A stretch of DNA of 37,992 nt from Phormidesmis priestleyi Ana (GCA_001314865.1 LJZR01000037.1:1-37992); one strand, 5' to 3'; shown: positions 14,954-24,341, counted from the stretch's first letter. Notes: generated from the sequence alone by a model not told the origin. Program-made: numbers and translations.

Positions 14954-16786
14954 ATGGCAACCTTTAGAAGCGATAACTGTGATTTGCCCGATATATTGAA
15001 GGAAATTGTATCTGGGAAAATCCAGCTTCCAGACTTTCAGCGAGGTTGGGTCTGGGACGATAGCCATATTCAAAGCTTGTTAGTCAGTATTGGTCGTTCG
15101 TTCCCCGTTGGAGCCGTTATGCTGCTAGAAACCGGCGGTGAAGTTCAGTTTCAGGTGAGACCGATTGAAAACGTACAGTTGCCACAGCCCTTACCCCAAG
15201 CAGCTCAGCTCATTCTTGACGGTCAGCAGCGGTTAACCACGCTAACTCAGGTGCTTTCTCTAAATGGCCCTGTCAAAACGCGCACCGCTAAAGGCAAAGC
15301 CATCAAACGCTACTACTACATCCATATCCCTACAGCCCTTGAAGCGCCAGAACGTTTGGAAGATGCGCTCATTGCAGTGGATGAAAGTCGGCAGGTAAAG
15401 TCAAACTTTGGTCGGCAAGTTGATTTGGATCTATCTTCCCGAGAACTAGAATGCCGACAGCTCTGCTTCCCCTGCAATCAAATTTTGAACTGGTCAGAAT
15501 GGTTGCAAGATCTCAACAAATTTAATGGTCAAGAGCTAGGACAGTTCTTGACTTTTCAAAGGCAAGTGTTGGATGTCTTCACGACCTACAAAGTTCCCAT
15601 CATTGCGCTAAAAAAAGAAACCTCCAAAGAGGCTGTTTGCTTGGTATTTGAGAAAGTCAATACAGGTGGCGTACAGCTATCTGTGTTTGAACTTATTACC
15701 GCTAGTTACGCAGCGGATGGCTATAACCTGCGGGACGATTGGTATGGCAGCAAGCTTCGTTCTGTGGAGTCTCGCCAAAAGCGTCTCGCTAAAGATGAAC
15801 CCCTTCTCTCCCAGGTCGAATCAACCGACTTTCTCCAGGCGATTACCCTACTACATACACTAGACAAACGCCGCGCCGATATGGCCGCAGGAAAGCAAGG
15901 CAAGCAAGTATCTCCAGTGAGTGCCAAGCGCAGCTCAGTGCTAGAGCTGCCGTTGTCTGCCTACGAAACATGGGCGGGCAAAGTAGAAGGCGGCTTTCGT
16001 CTTGCCGCCAAATTCCTCAAAAAGCAGTCATTTTACGCGGTTCGAGAACTGCCTTACCGCACCCAAATCGTACCGCTAGCTGCCGTTTTGACACAACTCC
16101 AAGAGCGATGGTTAGAGCCTCGCATTTATGACAAATTAGCCCAATGGTTTTGGTGTGGCATTTTAGGCGAACTCTATGGTGGAGCCGTTGAAACCCGCAT
16201 TGCCAACGATCTCGAAGAACTTCTCCTTTGGATTAACGACGATACTCATATTCCTCGCACCGTAGGAGATGCCTCTTTCCAACCAGAACGCCTAGACCGA
16301 CTAACCACACGACTGAGTGCGGCTTACAAGGGCATCAATGTGTTAGTCCTACGCGAAGGAGCCGCAGACTTCTTTTGGAAAGCCAGCATTAAAGAATTAG
16401 ATGCCCAAGAAATTGCTCTTGATATTCACCATATTTTTCCTCGTGCTTGGTGTGAAGAAAAGGGTATTCCTAAAAAACAGTACGATACGATTGTCAACAA
16501 AACTCCTATCTCCTACAAAGCCAATCGCATGATTGGTGGATCAGCGCCCTCCGCCTATCTTCAAAAGCTTCAAAGTCATGCTCAAGTCCAACTGACTGGC
16601 GTAGAGATGGACAAAATTCTGGCGAGTCACTGTATACCCCCAGAGAAACTGCGCATAGATGACTTCGATAGTTTCTACAGCGAACGAAAGCAGTCCTTAC
16701 TAAAGCTGATCTCGGTAGCAATGGGTAAGCAAGTTCTAAGCGAAGGCTTAGAAACGCAAGACGATGGTGACGAGGAAGAAGTATGA
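14954..16786 (+). CDS. DUF262 protein with HNH-like (DUF1524-type) C-terminus, GmrSD-like
   Basis: The 610-residue protein carries the DUF262 motifs LPDFQRGWVW (25-34) and LDGQQRLTTL (88-97). These form a ParB-like NTP-binding/hydrolysing fold in GmrSD-type enzymes. The C-terminal DIHHIFPRAW (490-499), followed by NKTPISYKANRMIGGSAPS, matches a DUF1524 HNH nuclease motif. Single-chain DUF262-DUF1524 proteins are type IV restriction enzymes that cut modified phage DNA, so this gene could add restriction of modified DNA to the island. The ATG at 14954 is preferred; a frame from TTG at 14927 adds nine residues. ATGA overlap with the next gene shows coupling to the PLD-helicase. Confidence 0.83.
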   Translation: MATFRSDNCDLPDILKEIVSGKIQLPDFQRGWVWDDSHIQSLLVSIGRSFPVGAVMLLETGGEVQFQVRPIENVQLPQPLPQAAQLILDGQQRLTTLTQVLSLNGPVKTRTAKGKAIKRYYYIHIPTALEAPERLEDALIAVDESRQVKSNFGRQVDLDLSSRELECRQLCFPCNQILNWSEWLQDLNKFNGQELGQFLTFQRQVLDVFTTYKVPIIALKKETSKEAVCLVFEKVNTGGVQLSVFELITASYAADGYNLRDDWYGSKLRSVESRQKRLAKDEPLLSQVESTDFLQAITLLHTLDKRRADMAAGKQGKQVSPVSAKRSSVLELPLSAYETWAGKVEGGFRLAAKFLKKQSFYAVRELPYRTQIVPLAAVLTQLQERWLEPRIYDKLAQWFWCGILGELYGGAVETRIANDLEELLLWINDDTHIPRTVGDASFQPERLDRLTTRLSAAYKGINVLVLREGAADFFWKASIKELDAQEIALDIHHIFPRAWCEEKGIPKKQYDTIVNKTPISYKANRMIGGSAPSAYLQKLQSHAQVQLTGVEMDKILASHCIPPEKLRIDDFDSFYSERKQSLLKLISVAMGKQVLSEGLETQDDGDEEEV

Positions 16787-19548
16787 ATCCGTCCTTCATT
16801 CAACGCTTTTCCTCTAGAACCGAGCGCCTAGACCAAACCGTCCTCACCCAGTATTTAAAACAGGCAAAACGCTACCATCGCATTGCGGGATACTTTACCT
16901 CGTCGCTGTTTGAAATTGCCGGAGAATATATTGACAATATTGACGAGGTTCGGATTGTTTGTAATTCCGACGTTCGCTCGGAAGATATCAAAGTCGCCAA
17001 GATTCAAGAATCTAAACTGTTAGGACGCTTAAATGAGTTGCCCGTAGAAGCAGAATCGCTGCTGAATAGACCCCGTTATAAATGGCTGTACGAATTTTTA
17101 AGCAATCATCCCAATGCAATTCAGGTCGCGCCTGACGACTTCTGCGGATTTGTACATGGCAAAGCAGGCGTGATTGAACTGCATGATGGTCGCCGAATTG
17201 GGTTCATGGGCTCTATGAACGAAACCAGAGCGGGCTGGCAAGCCCATTACGAAATCGTCTGGTCGGACGAAAGCCCGGAAGGTGTCGATTGGATACAAGC
17301 TGAGTTCGATGCACTGTGGAAAGCCTCAGTACCGCTCCCTAGAGCTGTCGTACAGGAAGTCGGTCGCCGTGCCCATCGCGTCGAAATTGAGTTAGGCGAA
17401 CAGCCTGATGACGATAGCCTAGCCCCGGCTGCGCTGGTTGAATCACCCATGTACCGGGAGGGACTATCTCTGTCGCCCTGGCAGCGGGCCTTTGTTTCAG
17501 AATGTATGAAGCATTTGCGTTGGCATGGCGTGGTCAGACTTTTGATCGCCGATGAAGTGGGCCTTGGGAAAACGCTTTCTTTGGCGACAGCAGCCCTAAC
17601 GCTCACCCTCATTAACGAGCAAGAAATTGCCCAGCGTGGCGCACGGGGCCGCCGTCGCCCCATTGTTATATTTGCCCCTGCTCCCCTTACTGAACAATGG
17701 CAAACAGAACTACTCGATAAGTTAGGGCTCCCTTGTGCCCGTTGGTCATCCAGGAAAAAGGTTTGGCTTGACTCTGAGGAGAGAGCTATCTCGCCGACTG
17801 GCGCTGAGAACGTGGTGCGGTGCCCATTACGCATTGGCATTATCTCAACCGGGCTAATTGTTCAACCGACTCGGGAGCGAGAACTGCTGAGCCAAGTGAA
17901 CTTTGAAATTCTCATTCAAGACGAATCTCATAAATCGCGTACTAAACAGGGAATGGGTAAGGATGCGGGCGAGCCCAATGCGTTGTTGCAGTTTATGATT
18001 GCTGCTGCTGGGCGCTCTAAGCATGTGCTGCTAGGCACCGCTACGCCGATGCAAACGCAAGCTGATGACCTTTGGGATCAGCTGAAAATTTTGCACCAGG
18101 GCGATGGTCGGTTCGTTTTGGGCAATGACTTTAGTCCTTGGCATCATCCCGAGCAGGTGGTGCCGGTGTTGACCGGCAAGGAGAAAATTAAGGATATAGA
18201 AATGGCTTGGCGGTATGTGCGATCGCCCCTACCGCCGCTAGAGTCCTCTAACGAAGGCGACTTTCGACGAGTCATGTACGGAGTTCGCGAAGAATTAGGA
18301 CTCAAGCCACGAGATTTTGATACATCTGCTTCAGTGGTCGCCCTATCCCGCGCTGTTAGCGAGGATCTAGAAGATTTGATGGATAGCGAAAGAGCAAATA
18401 TGAGCTTCTTTCAACGCCATAATCCGATTGTTCGTCATGTTGTTTTACGTAAGCGTAAGGTACTAGAAGAGGCCGGAATCCTTTCTCGGGTCGGCGTCGA
18501 TCTGCATCCAAATCAAGAAAAAAGCCGTGATCCAAACACATTTACTATCCTATTTGAGCAACGTGCGCTCAGAACTAGCGAAGCGTTTGAAAATGCCTAC
18601 GAAGCTGCCCAAGCCTTTGGCCTCGCCTATGGCAGACGAGTGGGCGGCGGTGGCTTTATGAAAAACTTGGTGACTCAGCGCCTTTGCTCTAGCTGTGTGG
18701 CTGGGTTGAACACAGCGCAAAAGTTGTTGGATCAGCAAGTGCTTGAAGACGAAAGTGAGCAAGAGGTTATGCAAGATATTGATCTTGCGATCGCTGAGCA
18801 AGAAGCACTCCACGACCTCATTAACGCACTGAAAGGAATGCAAGGAGAAGATCCAAAGCTTAAGGCTGTCAAGCACTATCTGGCTCAGGAAAACTGGGTT
18901 CAGCATGGCTGCATTATTTTTAGCCAGTATTATGACACCGCCGCCTGGGTTGCAGAAAACTTAGCTGCCTTGTTTCCTGATCAGCTCATTGGGCTTTATG
19001 CTGGCGCAGATAAGAGCGCTCTATTTCGCGGCCCTGAAAACCCCAACAGAGCTAAACGAGAGACGCTAAAGAAAATGGTAGAAGATCAATCTATCCGAAT
19101 TATGGTGGCCACTGATGCGGCCTGTGAAGGTCTTAACCTTCAACGCCTGGGCACCTTAATCAATGTTGATTTGCCCTGGAATCCCACTCGCCTAGAGCAG
19201 CGCATTGGTCGCATTAAACGCTTCGGCCAGACTCGACCTACGGTAGATATGCTCAACTTGGTCTACCAAAGCACCGTTGATGAAAACATCTACGAACGCC
19301 TTTCGGCTCGTATGAAAGACCGCTTTGACCTCTTTGGCTCTCTGCCAGATACTATTGAAGACTCGTGGATTGATAATGTTGAAACGCTTGACGAAAAGCT
19401 TGATGAGTACATTGACGCTCAAAAGCGCGTCAATGGATTTGACATTCGATATAACGAGAATCTAGACGCTGAAGAAGATGAGTGGCGCAACTGCGCTCAG
19501 GTACTTTCTCAAAGAAGTATTGATACACTAATGAGAAATGGCTGGTGA
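16783..19548 (+). CDS. PLD-nuclease/SNF2-type helicase fusion, anti-phage island core
   Basis: The 921-residue protein has an N-terminal phospholipase-D-like domain with the HxK motif FVHGKAGV (H125, K127) and GSMNET at 143-148. A superfamily 2 SNF2-like helicase follows: motif I DEVGLGKT (257-264), motif II DESH (380-383), motif III GTATPMQ (418-424), and C-terminal QRIGRIKRFGQ (about 807-817). PLD domains of this kind act as metal-independent nucleases when dimerised. A helicase/translocase fused to one fits the DNA-attacking arm of a restriction system, with the DUF1156 methylase as the marking arm. Similar helicases occur in DISARM and in helicase-methylase-ATPase islands. It ends the plus-strand defence block; no terminator is obvious after it. 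Confidence 0.88.
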   Translation: MNPSFIQRFSSRTERLDQTVLTQYLKQAKRYHRIAGYFTSSLFEIAGEYIDNIDEVRIVCNSDVRSEDIKVAKIQESKLLGRLNELPVEAESLLNRPRYKWLYEFLSNHPNAIQVAPDDFCGFVHGKAGVIELHDGRRIGFMGSMNETRAGWQAHYEIVWSDESPEGVDWIQAEFDALWKASVPLPRAVVQEVGRRAHRVEIELGEQPDDDSLAPAALVESPMYREGLSLSPWQRAFVSECMKHLRWHGVVRLLIADEVGLGKTLSLATAALTLTLINEQEIAQRGARGRRRPIVIFAPAPLTEQWQTELLDKLGLPCARWSSRKKVWLDSEERAISPTGAENVVRCPLRIGIISTGLIVQPTRERELLSQVNFEILIQDESHKSRTKQGMGKDAGEPNALLQFMIAAAGRSKHVLLGTATPMQTQADDLWDQLKILHQGDGRFVLGNDFSPWHHPEQVVPVLTGKEKIKDIEMAWRYVRSPLPPLESSNEGDFRRVMYGVREELGLKPRDFDTSASVVALSRAVSEDLEDLMDSERANMSFFQRHNPIVRHVVLRKRKVLEEAGILSRVGVDLHPNQEKSRDPNTFTILFEQRALRTSEAFENAYEAAQAFGLAYGRRVGGGGFMKNLVTQRLCSSCVAGLNTAQKLLDQQVLEDESEQEVMQDIDLAIAEQEALHDLINALKGMQGEDPKLKAVKHYLAQENWVQHGCIIFSQYYDTAAWVAENLAALFPDQLIGLYAGADKSALFRGPENPNRAKRETLKKMVEDQSIRIMVATDAACEGLNLQRLGTLINVDLPWNPTRLEQRIGRIKRFGQTRPTVDMLNLVYQSTVDENIYERLSARMKDRFDLFGSLPDTIEDSWIDNVETLDEKLDEYIDAQKRVNGFDIRYNENLDAEEDEWRNCAQVLSQRSIDTLMRNGW

Positions 19549-19696
19549 GGAACTGGGTTACTTCGTTAAGTGTGTTTATAGTTCTTGTTAAGGGGATCAT
19601 CTGAGATATTCGCATTCTTCTGCTTAAATTCAAAAAAATCGTCTAAGGGCGAGCAGCTGGTGCCTCTGATGAGCTGAGGGGGTGTTTCATGCGCAA

Positions 19697-19784
19697 GTTC
19701 GCGAGCTGGGAAAAAACAAATGGAAACTGCTGATGATGGGCAACGCTTAGGATGCTCCGCCTAAAGACTCCGACAGTTTCCATT
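19697..19784 (-). terminator. Inverted degenerate repeat pairing with the last repeat of array 1 (candidate array terminator)
   Basis: On the plus strand 19697-19727 reads GTTCGCGAGCTGGGAA, a short A-rich bridge, then ATGGAAAC. This is a 31-nt shortened copy of the CRISPR repeat in the opposite orientation to the array. In the minus-strand array transcript, AATGGAAACTG of the last repeat (19774-19784) can pair with CAGTTTCCATT (19719-19729), 11 bp. TGTTTTTT follows at once, and GCTGGGAA can also pair with TTCCCAGC. The 44-nt loop holds a smaller hairpin (CTTAGG/CCTAAAG). The layout fits a terminator for array 1. Confidence 0.45.
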
Positions 19785-20932
19785 CAATTGGGATTCCCAG
19801 CGCGTGGGAACGCTGAGCCCGTCGAAGCCTGCAACGCTTGAGATCCTAGTTTCCATTCAATTGGGATTCCCAGCGCGTGGGAACCTGGCCTATAGTCGCA
19901 CGATAAACGATGCGAGTAAGGCTGTTTCCATTCAATTGGGATTCCCAGCGCGTGGGAACTAACCGGCTCAAGAAAAGCTACGACGCTGGTCATTATGTTT
20001 CCATTCAATTGGGATTCCCAGCGCGTGGGAACCCTCAAGACCTGTTGAGATACACAGTAAATGTGACGAATTTGGTTTCCATTCAATTGGGATTCCCAGC
20101 GCGTGGGAACTCTCAGTGCCGAGAGTTGTTTATCAAAGAGGGTCTTAACGTTTCCATTCAATTGGGATTCCCAGCGCGTGGGAACTTGAAGTACTTCTAT
20201 AATCCAGTATCCTCTATTATTGGCGTTTCCATTCAATTGGGATTCCCAGCGCGTGGGAACACAAAACTTCACTAGGAAAATCAAAAAATGGCTAACTTGT
20301 TTCCATTCAATTGGGATTCCCAGCGCGTGGGAACGAAGCAGTCCCGTTTTTGCCATATAAGAACGCTGAGGCTGTTTCCATTCAATTGGGATTCCCAGCG
20401 CGTGGGAACCTAGCAGCTTCTCTGAACATGGATGCGTAGATTGCATCACGTTTCCATTCAATTGGGATTCCCAGCGCGTGGGAACTTCCACTATCGCTTT
20501 CTCCGTTGAGTTCCTACTCAACTGTTTCCATTCAATTGGGATTCCCAGCGCGTGGGAACTCTCTGCGAATGCATCCAGGGCGCTACGGTTACCCATTTCT
20601 GTTTCCATTCAATTGGGATTCCCAGCGCGTGGGAACTTGGTTTCTTGGCTGAGTTCCCAAGCAACTAAACAACTATTTGTTTCCATTCAATTGGGATTCC
20701 CAGCGCGTGGGAACTATGTGCATAACCTATGCACTAAACAGGAATTGATGGTTTCCATTCAATTGGGATTCCCAGCGCGTGGGAACTTGTATATACAGAT
20801 GAAGTAAGAGAGGACCACATGGCGTTTCCATTCAATTGGGATTCCCAGCGCGTGGGAACATCTTGTAGCTCAGTTTGGCTCATGACAGAGAGCTTAGTTT
20901 CCATTCAATTGGGATTCCCAGCGCGTGGGAAC
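19776..20932 (-). CRISPR. CRISPR array 1: 16 repeats, 15 spacers
   Basis: A 36-nt repeat occurs 16 times without visible variation. On the plus strand it begins GTTTCCATTC and ends GCGTGGGAAC. Spacers are 36-42 nt. On the minus strand the repeat ends ATGGAAAC, the usual form of a type III 5' handle, and contains a hairpin TTCCCA/TGGGAA with loop CGCGC. The array is therefore read on the minus strand with its leader to the right, next to cas2. Repeats start at 19776, 19849, 19924, 19997, 20075, 20150, 20225, 20299, 20374, 20450, 20524, 20601, 20679, 20751, 20824 and 20897. The oldest end, at 19776, shows no repeat decay. Confidence 0.97.
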
Positions 20933-21132
20933 CCCTTGTATTGAAACCTATTTGTAGCAAGCTGTCCAGCATCCATTTGCGAGCCTCATGCCATTTAATA
21001 GCTCCCCAGCCCTACCAACCCTCAAAATAATCCCTACAACCCAGGCCCCACAAGGCGTCGAGGCTGACAACGGCAGCATCAGCCTTTCCAGCTTTTCTCC
21101 CCACCCTCGCAACACCTTAAATAACATACCCC
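20933..21132 (-). promoter_or_regulatory. Leader of CRISPR array 1
   Basis: Exactly 200 bp separate the first repeat of array 1 from the cas2 stop codon. A copy with 14 differences and no gaps flanks array 2 at 37004-37203. The 59 bp at 20938-20996, next to the repeat, are identical in both, as expected for a Cas1-Cas2 recognition site. It should contain the array promoter; I could not place it with confidence. An open frame across the leader is judged non-coding. Confidence 0.8.
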
Positions 21133-21411
21133 TTACACAATCACCGAACCCGGCATCCCCGTCACCGGCGGATCGCCCCACACCAACACCTGCCCCAACG
21201 TATGACTCGACAACGGATAAAACCTCACACTGTCTTCACCCGCCTTGTACCTGGCCTTTAGCCGCTTTTGCAGCTCCTTAAACTTAGCCGCCGACAGCAC
21301 ACATTCAAAAACACTATACTGCACCCGCCGCCCATACCCCTCCAACAAATCCGACACCTTTTTGCGACGCTTATCACAAGACACATCGTAAGTAACCACA
21401 TACAGCAGCAT
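21133..21411 (-). CDS. cas2: CRISPR adaptation protein Cas2
   Basis: The 92-residue protein begins MLLYVVTYDVSCDKRRKKVS, with the conserved Asp9 of the ferredoxin-like fold. It continues VQYSVFECVLS and VRFYPLSS, all typical of Cas2. With Cas1 it forms the integration complex that inserts new spacers at the leader-repeat junction. It lies 6 nt after the cas1 stop, with GAGGG before the ATG. Its 3' end has been copied in decayed form next to array 2 (37204-37276). The leader begins right after its stop, so transcription of cas genes may run into array 1. Confidence 0.97.
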   Translation of the reverse strand: MLLYVVTYDVSCDKRRKKVSDLLEGYGRRVQYSVFECVLSAAKFKELQKRLKARYKAGEDSVRFYPLSSHTLGQVLVWGDPPVTGMPGSVIV

Positions 21412-21417
21412 AAGCCC

Positions 21418-22407
21418 TCACCTGATTACATGAGGCTTATAAACCCTCACAGGATCATACACAAATAGCTTATAAGCCCGAACCTGCTGATTGAGCAAAT
21501 CCCACCGAGGCTGCTCACCCACATCCGTTTGAATCCGTTCCTCCATCCGCTGCAAAAAAGCCCGCAAATACTTTTTACGCCCCAAATTACTCAAATAAAT
21601 ACCGCCCCCCTTCGGCTCAAAATCAGACTCAATATCCATCATTCGCCGATTGATTAAATACAACACCAAAGAATCCACAATCGGTGCGCGAAACTCTTCT
21701 AGCAAATCAGATGCCAACGCAGCATGTCGCTCCGAACCTTGATGCAAACAAGCATAATAAGGATCCAACCCCTGCAACTCAATCAAACTAAGCAGGTGAT
21801 TCCACAATACCTGATAGCCAAAACTCAGCATCGCATTGACCTCATTCCCCGGCGGACGACGCGATCGCGCTATAAAAACAAACCGCTCATCCGCCAAACA
21901 CTCGCTAAAAGCACCAAAATAACTCGCCGCCCCCGCCCCCTCAAAACCCATCAATCGCTCTGTAGACTCTGCCGTTGCCGCCTGCTGCACCAAATACTCT
22001 ATCGACTCAATAGCCAACGTAAGCGGCGCTGTCGCTTGCCGCCGCTGCTGCCGCAACAAAATCACCCGACTGTTTTTGAGCTTAGCCTGTACGATCGCTT
22101 GCGCCGTAATTAACCGCTCTACCGCTGAAAGCTGTTGCTGATAGCGTGCTAGCTGCCGATAGCCGCGCCCAATCGGCAACAGCCGCCCATAGCAAAATCC
22201 CATCCGAGACAAATACACAATCGGAATATCCCGTTGAAGACAAGCGCGAATCACCTGCGTTGTCACCTGGGACTGTCCAAATACCAAAATTTGCTCTAGC
22301 AAAGGCAATTGCACTTCATCTAGCACCTGCTGCCCCCGCTTGATTAGGATTTTTTCTTGCTGTAGCGAGAGGTAACACCCCTGCTGCGAAACATAAAGCG
22401 ATCGCAT
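21418..22407 (-). CDS. cas1: CRISPR integrase Cas1
   Basis: This is a 329-residue Cas1 of usual length. The N-terminal beta domain starts MRSLYVSQQGCYLSLQQEKI. The catalytic residues of the helical domain are visible: E156 in GFEGAGAASYF, H222 in ACLHQG and E237 in SDLLEEFRAP. Cas1 cuts and joins DNA to add spacers and requires Cas2. There is no reverse transcriptase or Cas6 domain fused to it, unlike some type III Cas1 proteins, so spacers are expected to come from DNA. It follows csx18 by 2 nt and precedes cas2 by 6 nt. Confidence 0.97.
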   Translation of the reverse strand: MRSLYVSQQGCYLSLQQEKILIKRGQQVLDEVQLPLLEQILVFGQSQVTTQVIRACLQRDIPIVYLSRMGFCYGRLLPIGRGYRQLARYQQQLSAVERLITAQAIVQAKLKNSRVILLRQQRRQATAPLTLAIESIEYLVQQAATAESTERLMGFEGAGAASYFGAFSECLADERFVFIARSRRPPGNEVNAMLSFGYQVLWNHLLSLIELQGLDPYYACLHQGSERHAALASDLLEEFRAPIVDSLVLYLINRRMMDIESDFEPKGGGIYLSNLGRKKYLRAFLQRMEERIQTDVGEQPRWDLLNQQVRAYKLFVYDPVRVYKPHVIR

Positions 22408-22409
22408 AG

Positions 22410-22688
22410 CTAGGGTCGATCTAGCTCATTAGACTCAATAGAGGGCTGATCGATAGATTGAATGCGCGATCGCTCTGCTGCACTAGACGCGCGATCGCCC
22501 TGCAAATATAAGATGATTCGATCAGAGGCGATCGCCGTGCCATAGGTCGCTGCGGCCACCAGCGCTGTATTGACAATCACCGCCATCAAACCCAGCGGTG
22601 CAATCAATAAAATAACCAACGTGATAGACCCGTTGGCGATCGCGATAAACAGATTGCGAACTTGAACAGAGCGAGGAGAAATATACAT
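22410..22688 (-). CDS. csx18: Csx18-like small membrane protein
   Basis: The 92-residue protein begins MYISPRSVQVRNLFIAIANG. One long or two short membrane segments follow at about 14-58 (ITLVILLIAPLGLMAVIVNT). The tail is charged and probably disordered. Sequence and position just before cas1 match Csx18, a small CRISPR-associated protein of cyanobacteria with no assigned function. Membrane location is inferred from hydrophobicity. A TTG at 22700 would add four residues, but the ATG at 22688 keeps the family start. It could link adaptation or cyclic-nucleotide signalling to the membrane; nothing in the sequence proves that. Confidence 0.75.
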   Translation of the reverse strand: MYISPRSVQVRNLFIAIANGSITLVILLIAPLGLMAVIVNTALVAAATYGTAIASDRIILYLQGDRASSAAERSRIQSIDQPSIESNELDRP

Positions 22689-22753
22689 AGGTATTACCAA
22701 AATAGTGATAAAAAGCTTGCCTCAATTAAACCAATTAAGAGAAAGTTATCAGA

Positions 22754-24265
22754 CTAGAGTTGATAGTCGGCAATCAACGTTTTTAGCGTATTGTGTATCT
22801 GTGGCATTAAGCTAGCTTGTTCTAGAGAATCAAACTCCTTGTGAGTAATACTATTCAAACAGCCCAAAACCCTAGACTGCCAACGCTCTTTATTGGGAGT
22901 TCCCCAAGCCTCAAAAACTTGCTCTTTTTTTAATCCCAATAATTTGTGAAAAGTGTTATTACGTTGTTTTCTCGCAGTATTAGCAAACTGTTGCCAATTT
23001 TCAGTTCTGCCAATTTCAGGATATGTTCTTAACAATAAGAAATCAAGCTGAGTGCCGTACAAATAAACAGATTTTCCATCTTTAGACTGAGAGGCATAGA
23101 ACCCAGGGAGTTTTTCATCAATGCTGGGTTTTAGCTCAGGAGCACGATAAGTTTGTTGAATATCATCAGGATAAGTAGCGATCGCCCAGTCGAATATTAA
23201 TCCTTCAACCGACCGGAAAGAATGAAACAAAGCTTCTATAGTGTGCCCCTGCTGAAAGCGCACAACACTCAAATAAGCGGACTCGTAAGAGAACCAATAC
23301 CACTCATCTAAACAAGAGAGATCCCAATCAATAGAATATTGAGTCGCATAATGTTTAAGCAGATTTCCACATTCTCTAAATTCGGCAATGTTCCATTTAA
23401 TTGCAACCTCTATTAAATCCTTGATCTGTAAGATCTGTGGATCGGGTGAGTTTTTCCAATAGCTCCGCAAAAGGCTATAAGCACCCGCATAATCATATCG
23501 ATCCAAAAGCGCGATCGCCTGCCTTTGGCTCAACTCCCATAAATAATGGGTGCCGCTAGATAGTTCGTGTGCCGAGAACTGCCCGCGTCGATTTTCTTCA
23601 ATATTTTCAGTAAAATCGCAAAACTGTAAAGACTGTTCCGTAAACCCTGTCAGCGCCGTCACACGCAACGCCTCTGAGCATTGGCTAACGCCACCTTTGG
23701 GAGAAACCAAAATTTTATCAATGATTTGATTACTAGGCTGATTTGCGATCGCCCCATGCACCACAGACCACACCGATTGCTTTGACCACCGAACCATTTC
23801 ATCAAAATCAGTCGGATTTTCGCCTGATTCCCCTACTAAAATGAGCTTGCAGGGAATGTGATAATACACTTCAATCCAGCGAGCAATAATTTCAGCCGCA
23901 TAGCGAGTGTCACTCTCTCGAAACCGCTCAATAGCTTTAGATTGGTCGGTTGCGATTAAATAAATTCCCTCTAATGCGGTCGCATTTTCTTTAATGACAC
24001 TACCTAGCATCACCGGCCTAAGACGATCTTTAAAATCCTCCCAATGTTGCAATAAAAACTGCGTTCTTGATCGAAAGCTATTGCCTGGATCGCCCTTGAC
24101 ACCTGGTTCTGTTGCGATAGCTTCATACACCTCTTGCGCCGGTGTGCTGTTGCTCCCAACCTTTGCCATTTTATCTCCAACATTGAGCCAATGATCTGGG
24201 TCAATGTTACAGATGAGATCGCGTGTGCCAACAGTCGCTACTAAAATTGTTTTTTTCTTGATCAT
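22754..24265 (-). CDS. CARF-HEPN ribonuclease of the Csm6/Csx1 class
   Basis: The 503-residue protein begins MIKKKTILVATVGTRDLI, the first strand and loop of a CARF domain. A second CARF loop, VSPKGGVSQCSEALRV, lies near 210. A helical middle follows. Near the C-terminus R435 and H440 (RNNTFH) form the RxxxxH motif of HEPN ribonucleases. Such proteins bind cyclic oligoadenylate made by Cas10 and then cut RNA non-specifically, causing dormancy or death of the infected cell. It sits between the effector genes and csx18-cas1-cas2, in the same direction, with gaps of 76 and 65 nt. The ATG at 24265 is preferred over an upstream in-frame start at 24322 that adds an uncharacteristic segment. Confidence 0.87.
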   Translation of the reverse strand: MIKKKTILVATVGTRDLICNIDPDHWLNVGDKMAKVGSNSTPAQEVYEAIATEPGVKGDPGNSFRSRTQFLLQHWEDFKDRLRPVMLGSVIKENATALEGIYLIATDQSKAIERFRESDTRYAAEIIARWIEVYYHIPCKLILVGESGENPTDFDEMVRWSKQSVWSVVHGAIANQPSNQIIDKILVSPKGGVSQCSEALRVTALTGFTEQSLQFCDFTENIEENRRGQFSAHELSSGTHYLWELSQRQAIALLDRYDYAGAYSLLRSYWKNSPDPQILQIKDLIEVAIKWNIAEFRECGNLLKHYATQYSIDWDLSCLDEWYWFSYESAYLSVVRFQQGHTIEALFHSFRSVEGLIFDWAIATYPDDIQQTYRAPELKPSIDEKLPGFYASQSKDGKSVYLYGTQLDFLLLRTYPEIGRTENWQQFANTARKQRNNTFHKLLGLKKEQVFEAWGTPNKERWQSRVLGCLNSITHKEFDSLEQASLMPQIHNTLKTLIADYQL

Positions 24266-24341
24266 CACACAGCTTTCTACCAAATGAAAATGAAATGAAC
24301 AGAGCAAAAATGAGCCAATCACAACCGTCGTTAAAACGTCA

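Noticed and set aside
19784-20807. Long open frames on both strands across array 1, and similar ones across array 2
   Set aside because: They consist of the repeat translated again and again (for example SIQLGFPARGN or SHALGIPIEWK) with spacers between; this is an effect of a stop-poor repeat.
20948-21181. A 77-codon minus-strand frame across the array 1 leader, kept open in the array 2 leader copy
   Set aside because: Differences between the two copies fall at all codon positions and change amino acids freely, and the segment is needed as leader; it does not behave as coding sequence.
24266-24322. N-terminal extension of the CARF-HEPN protein
   Set aside because: It places hydrophobic, atypical residues before the CARF strand MIKKKTILVATVG, which is the normal family start.
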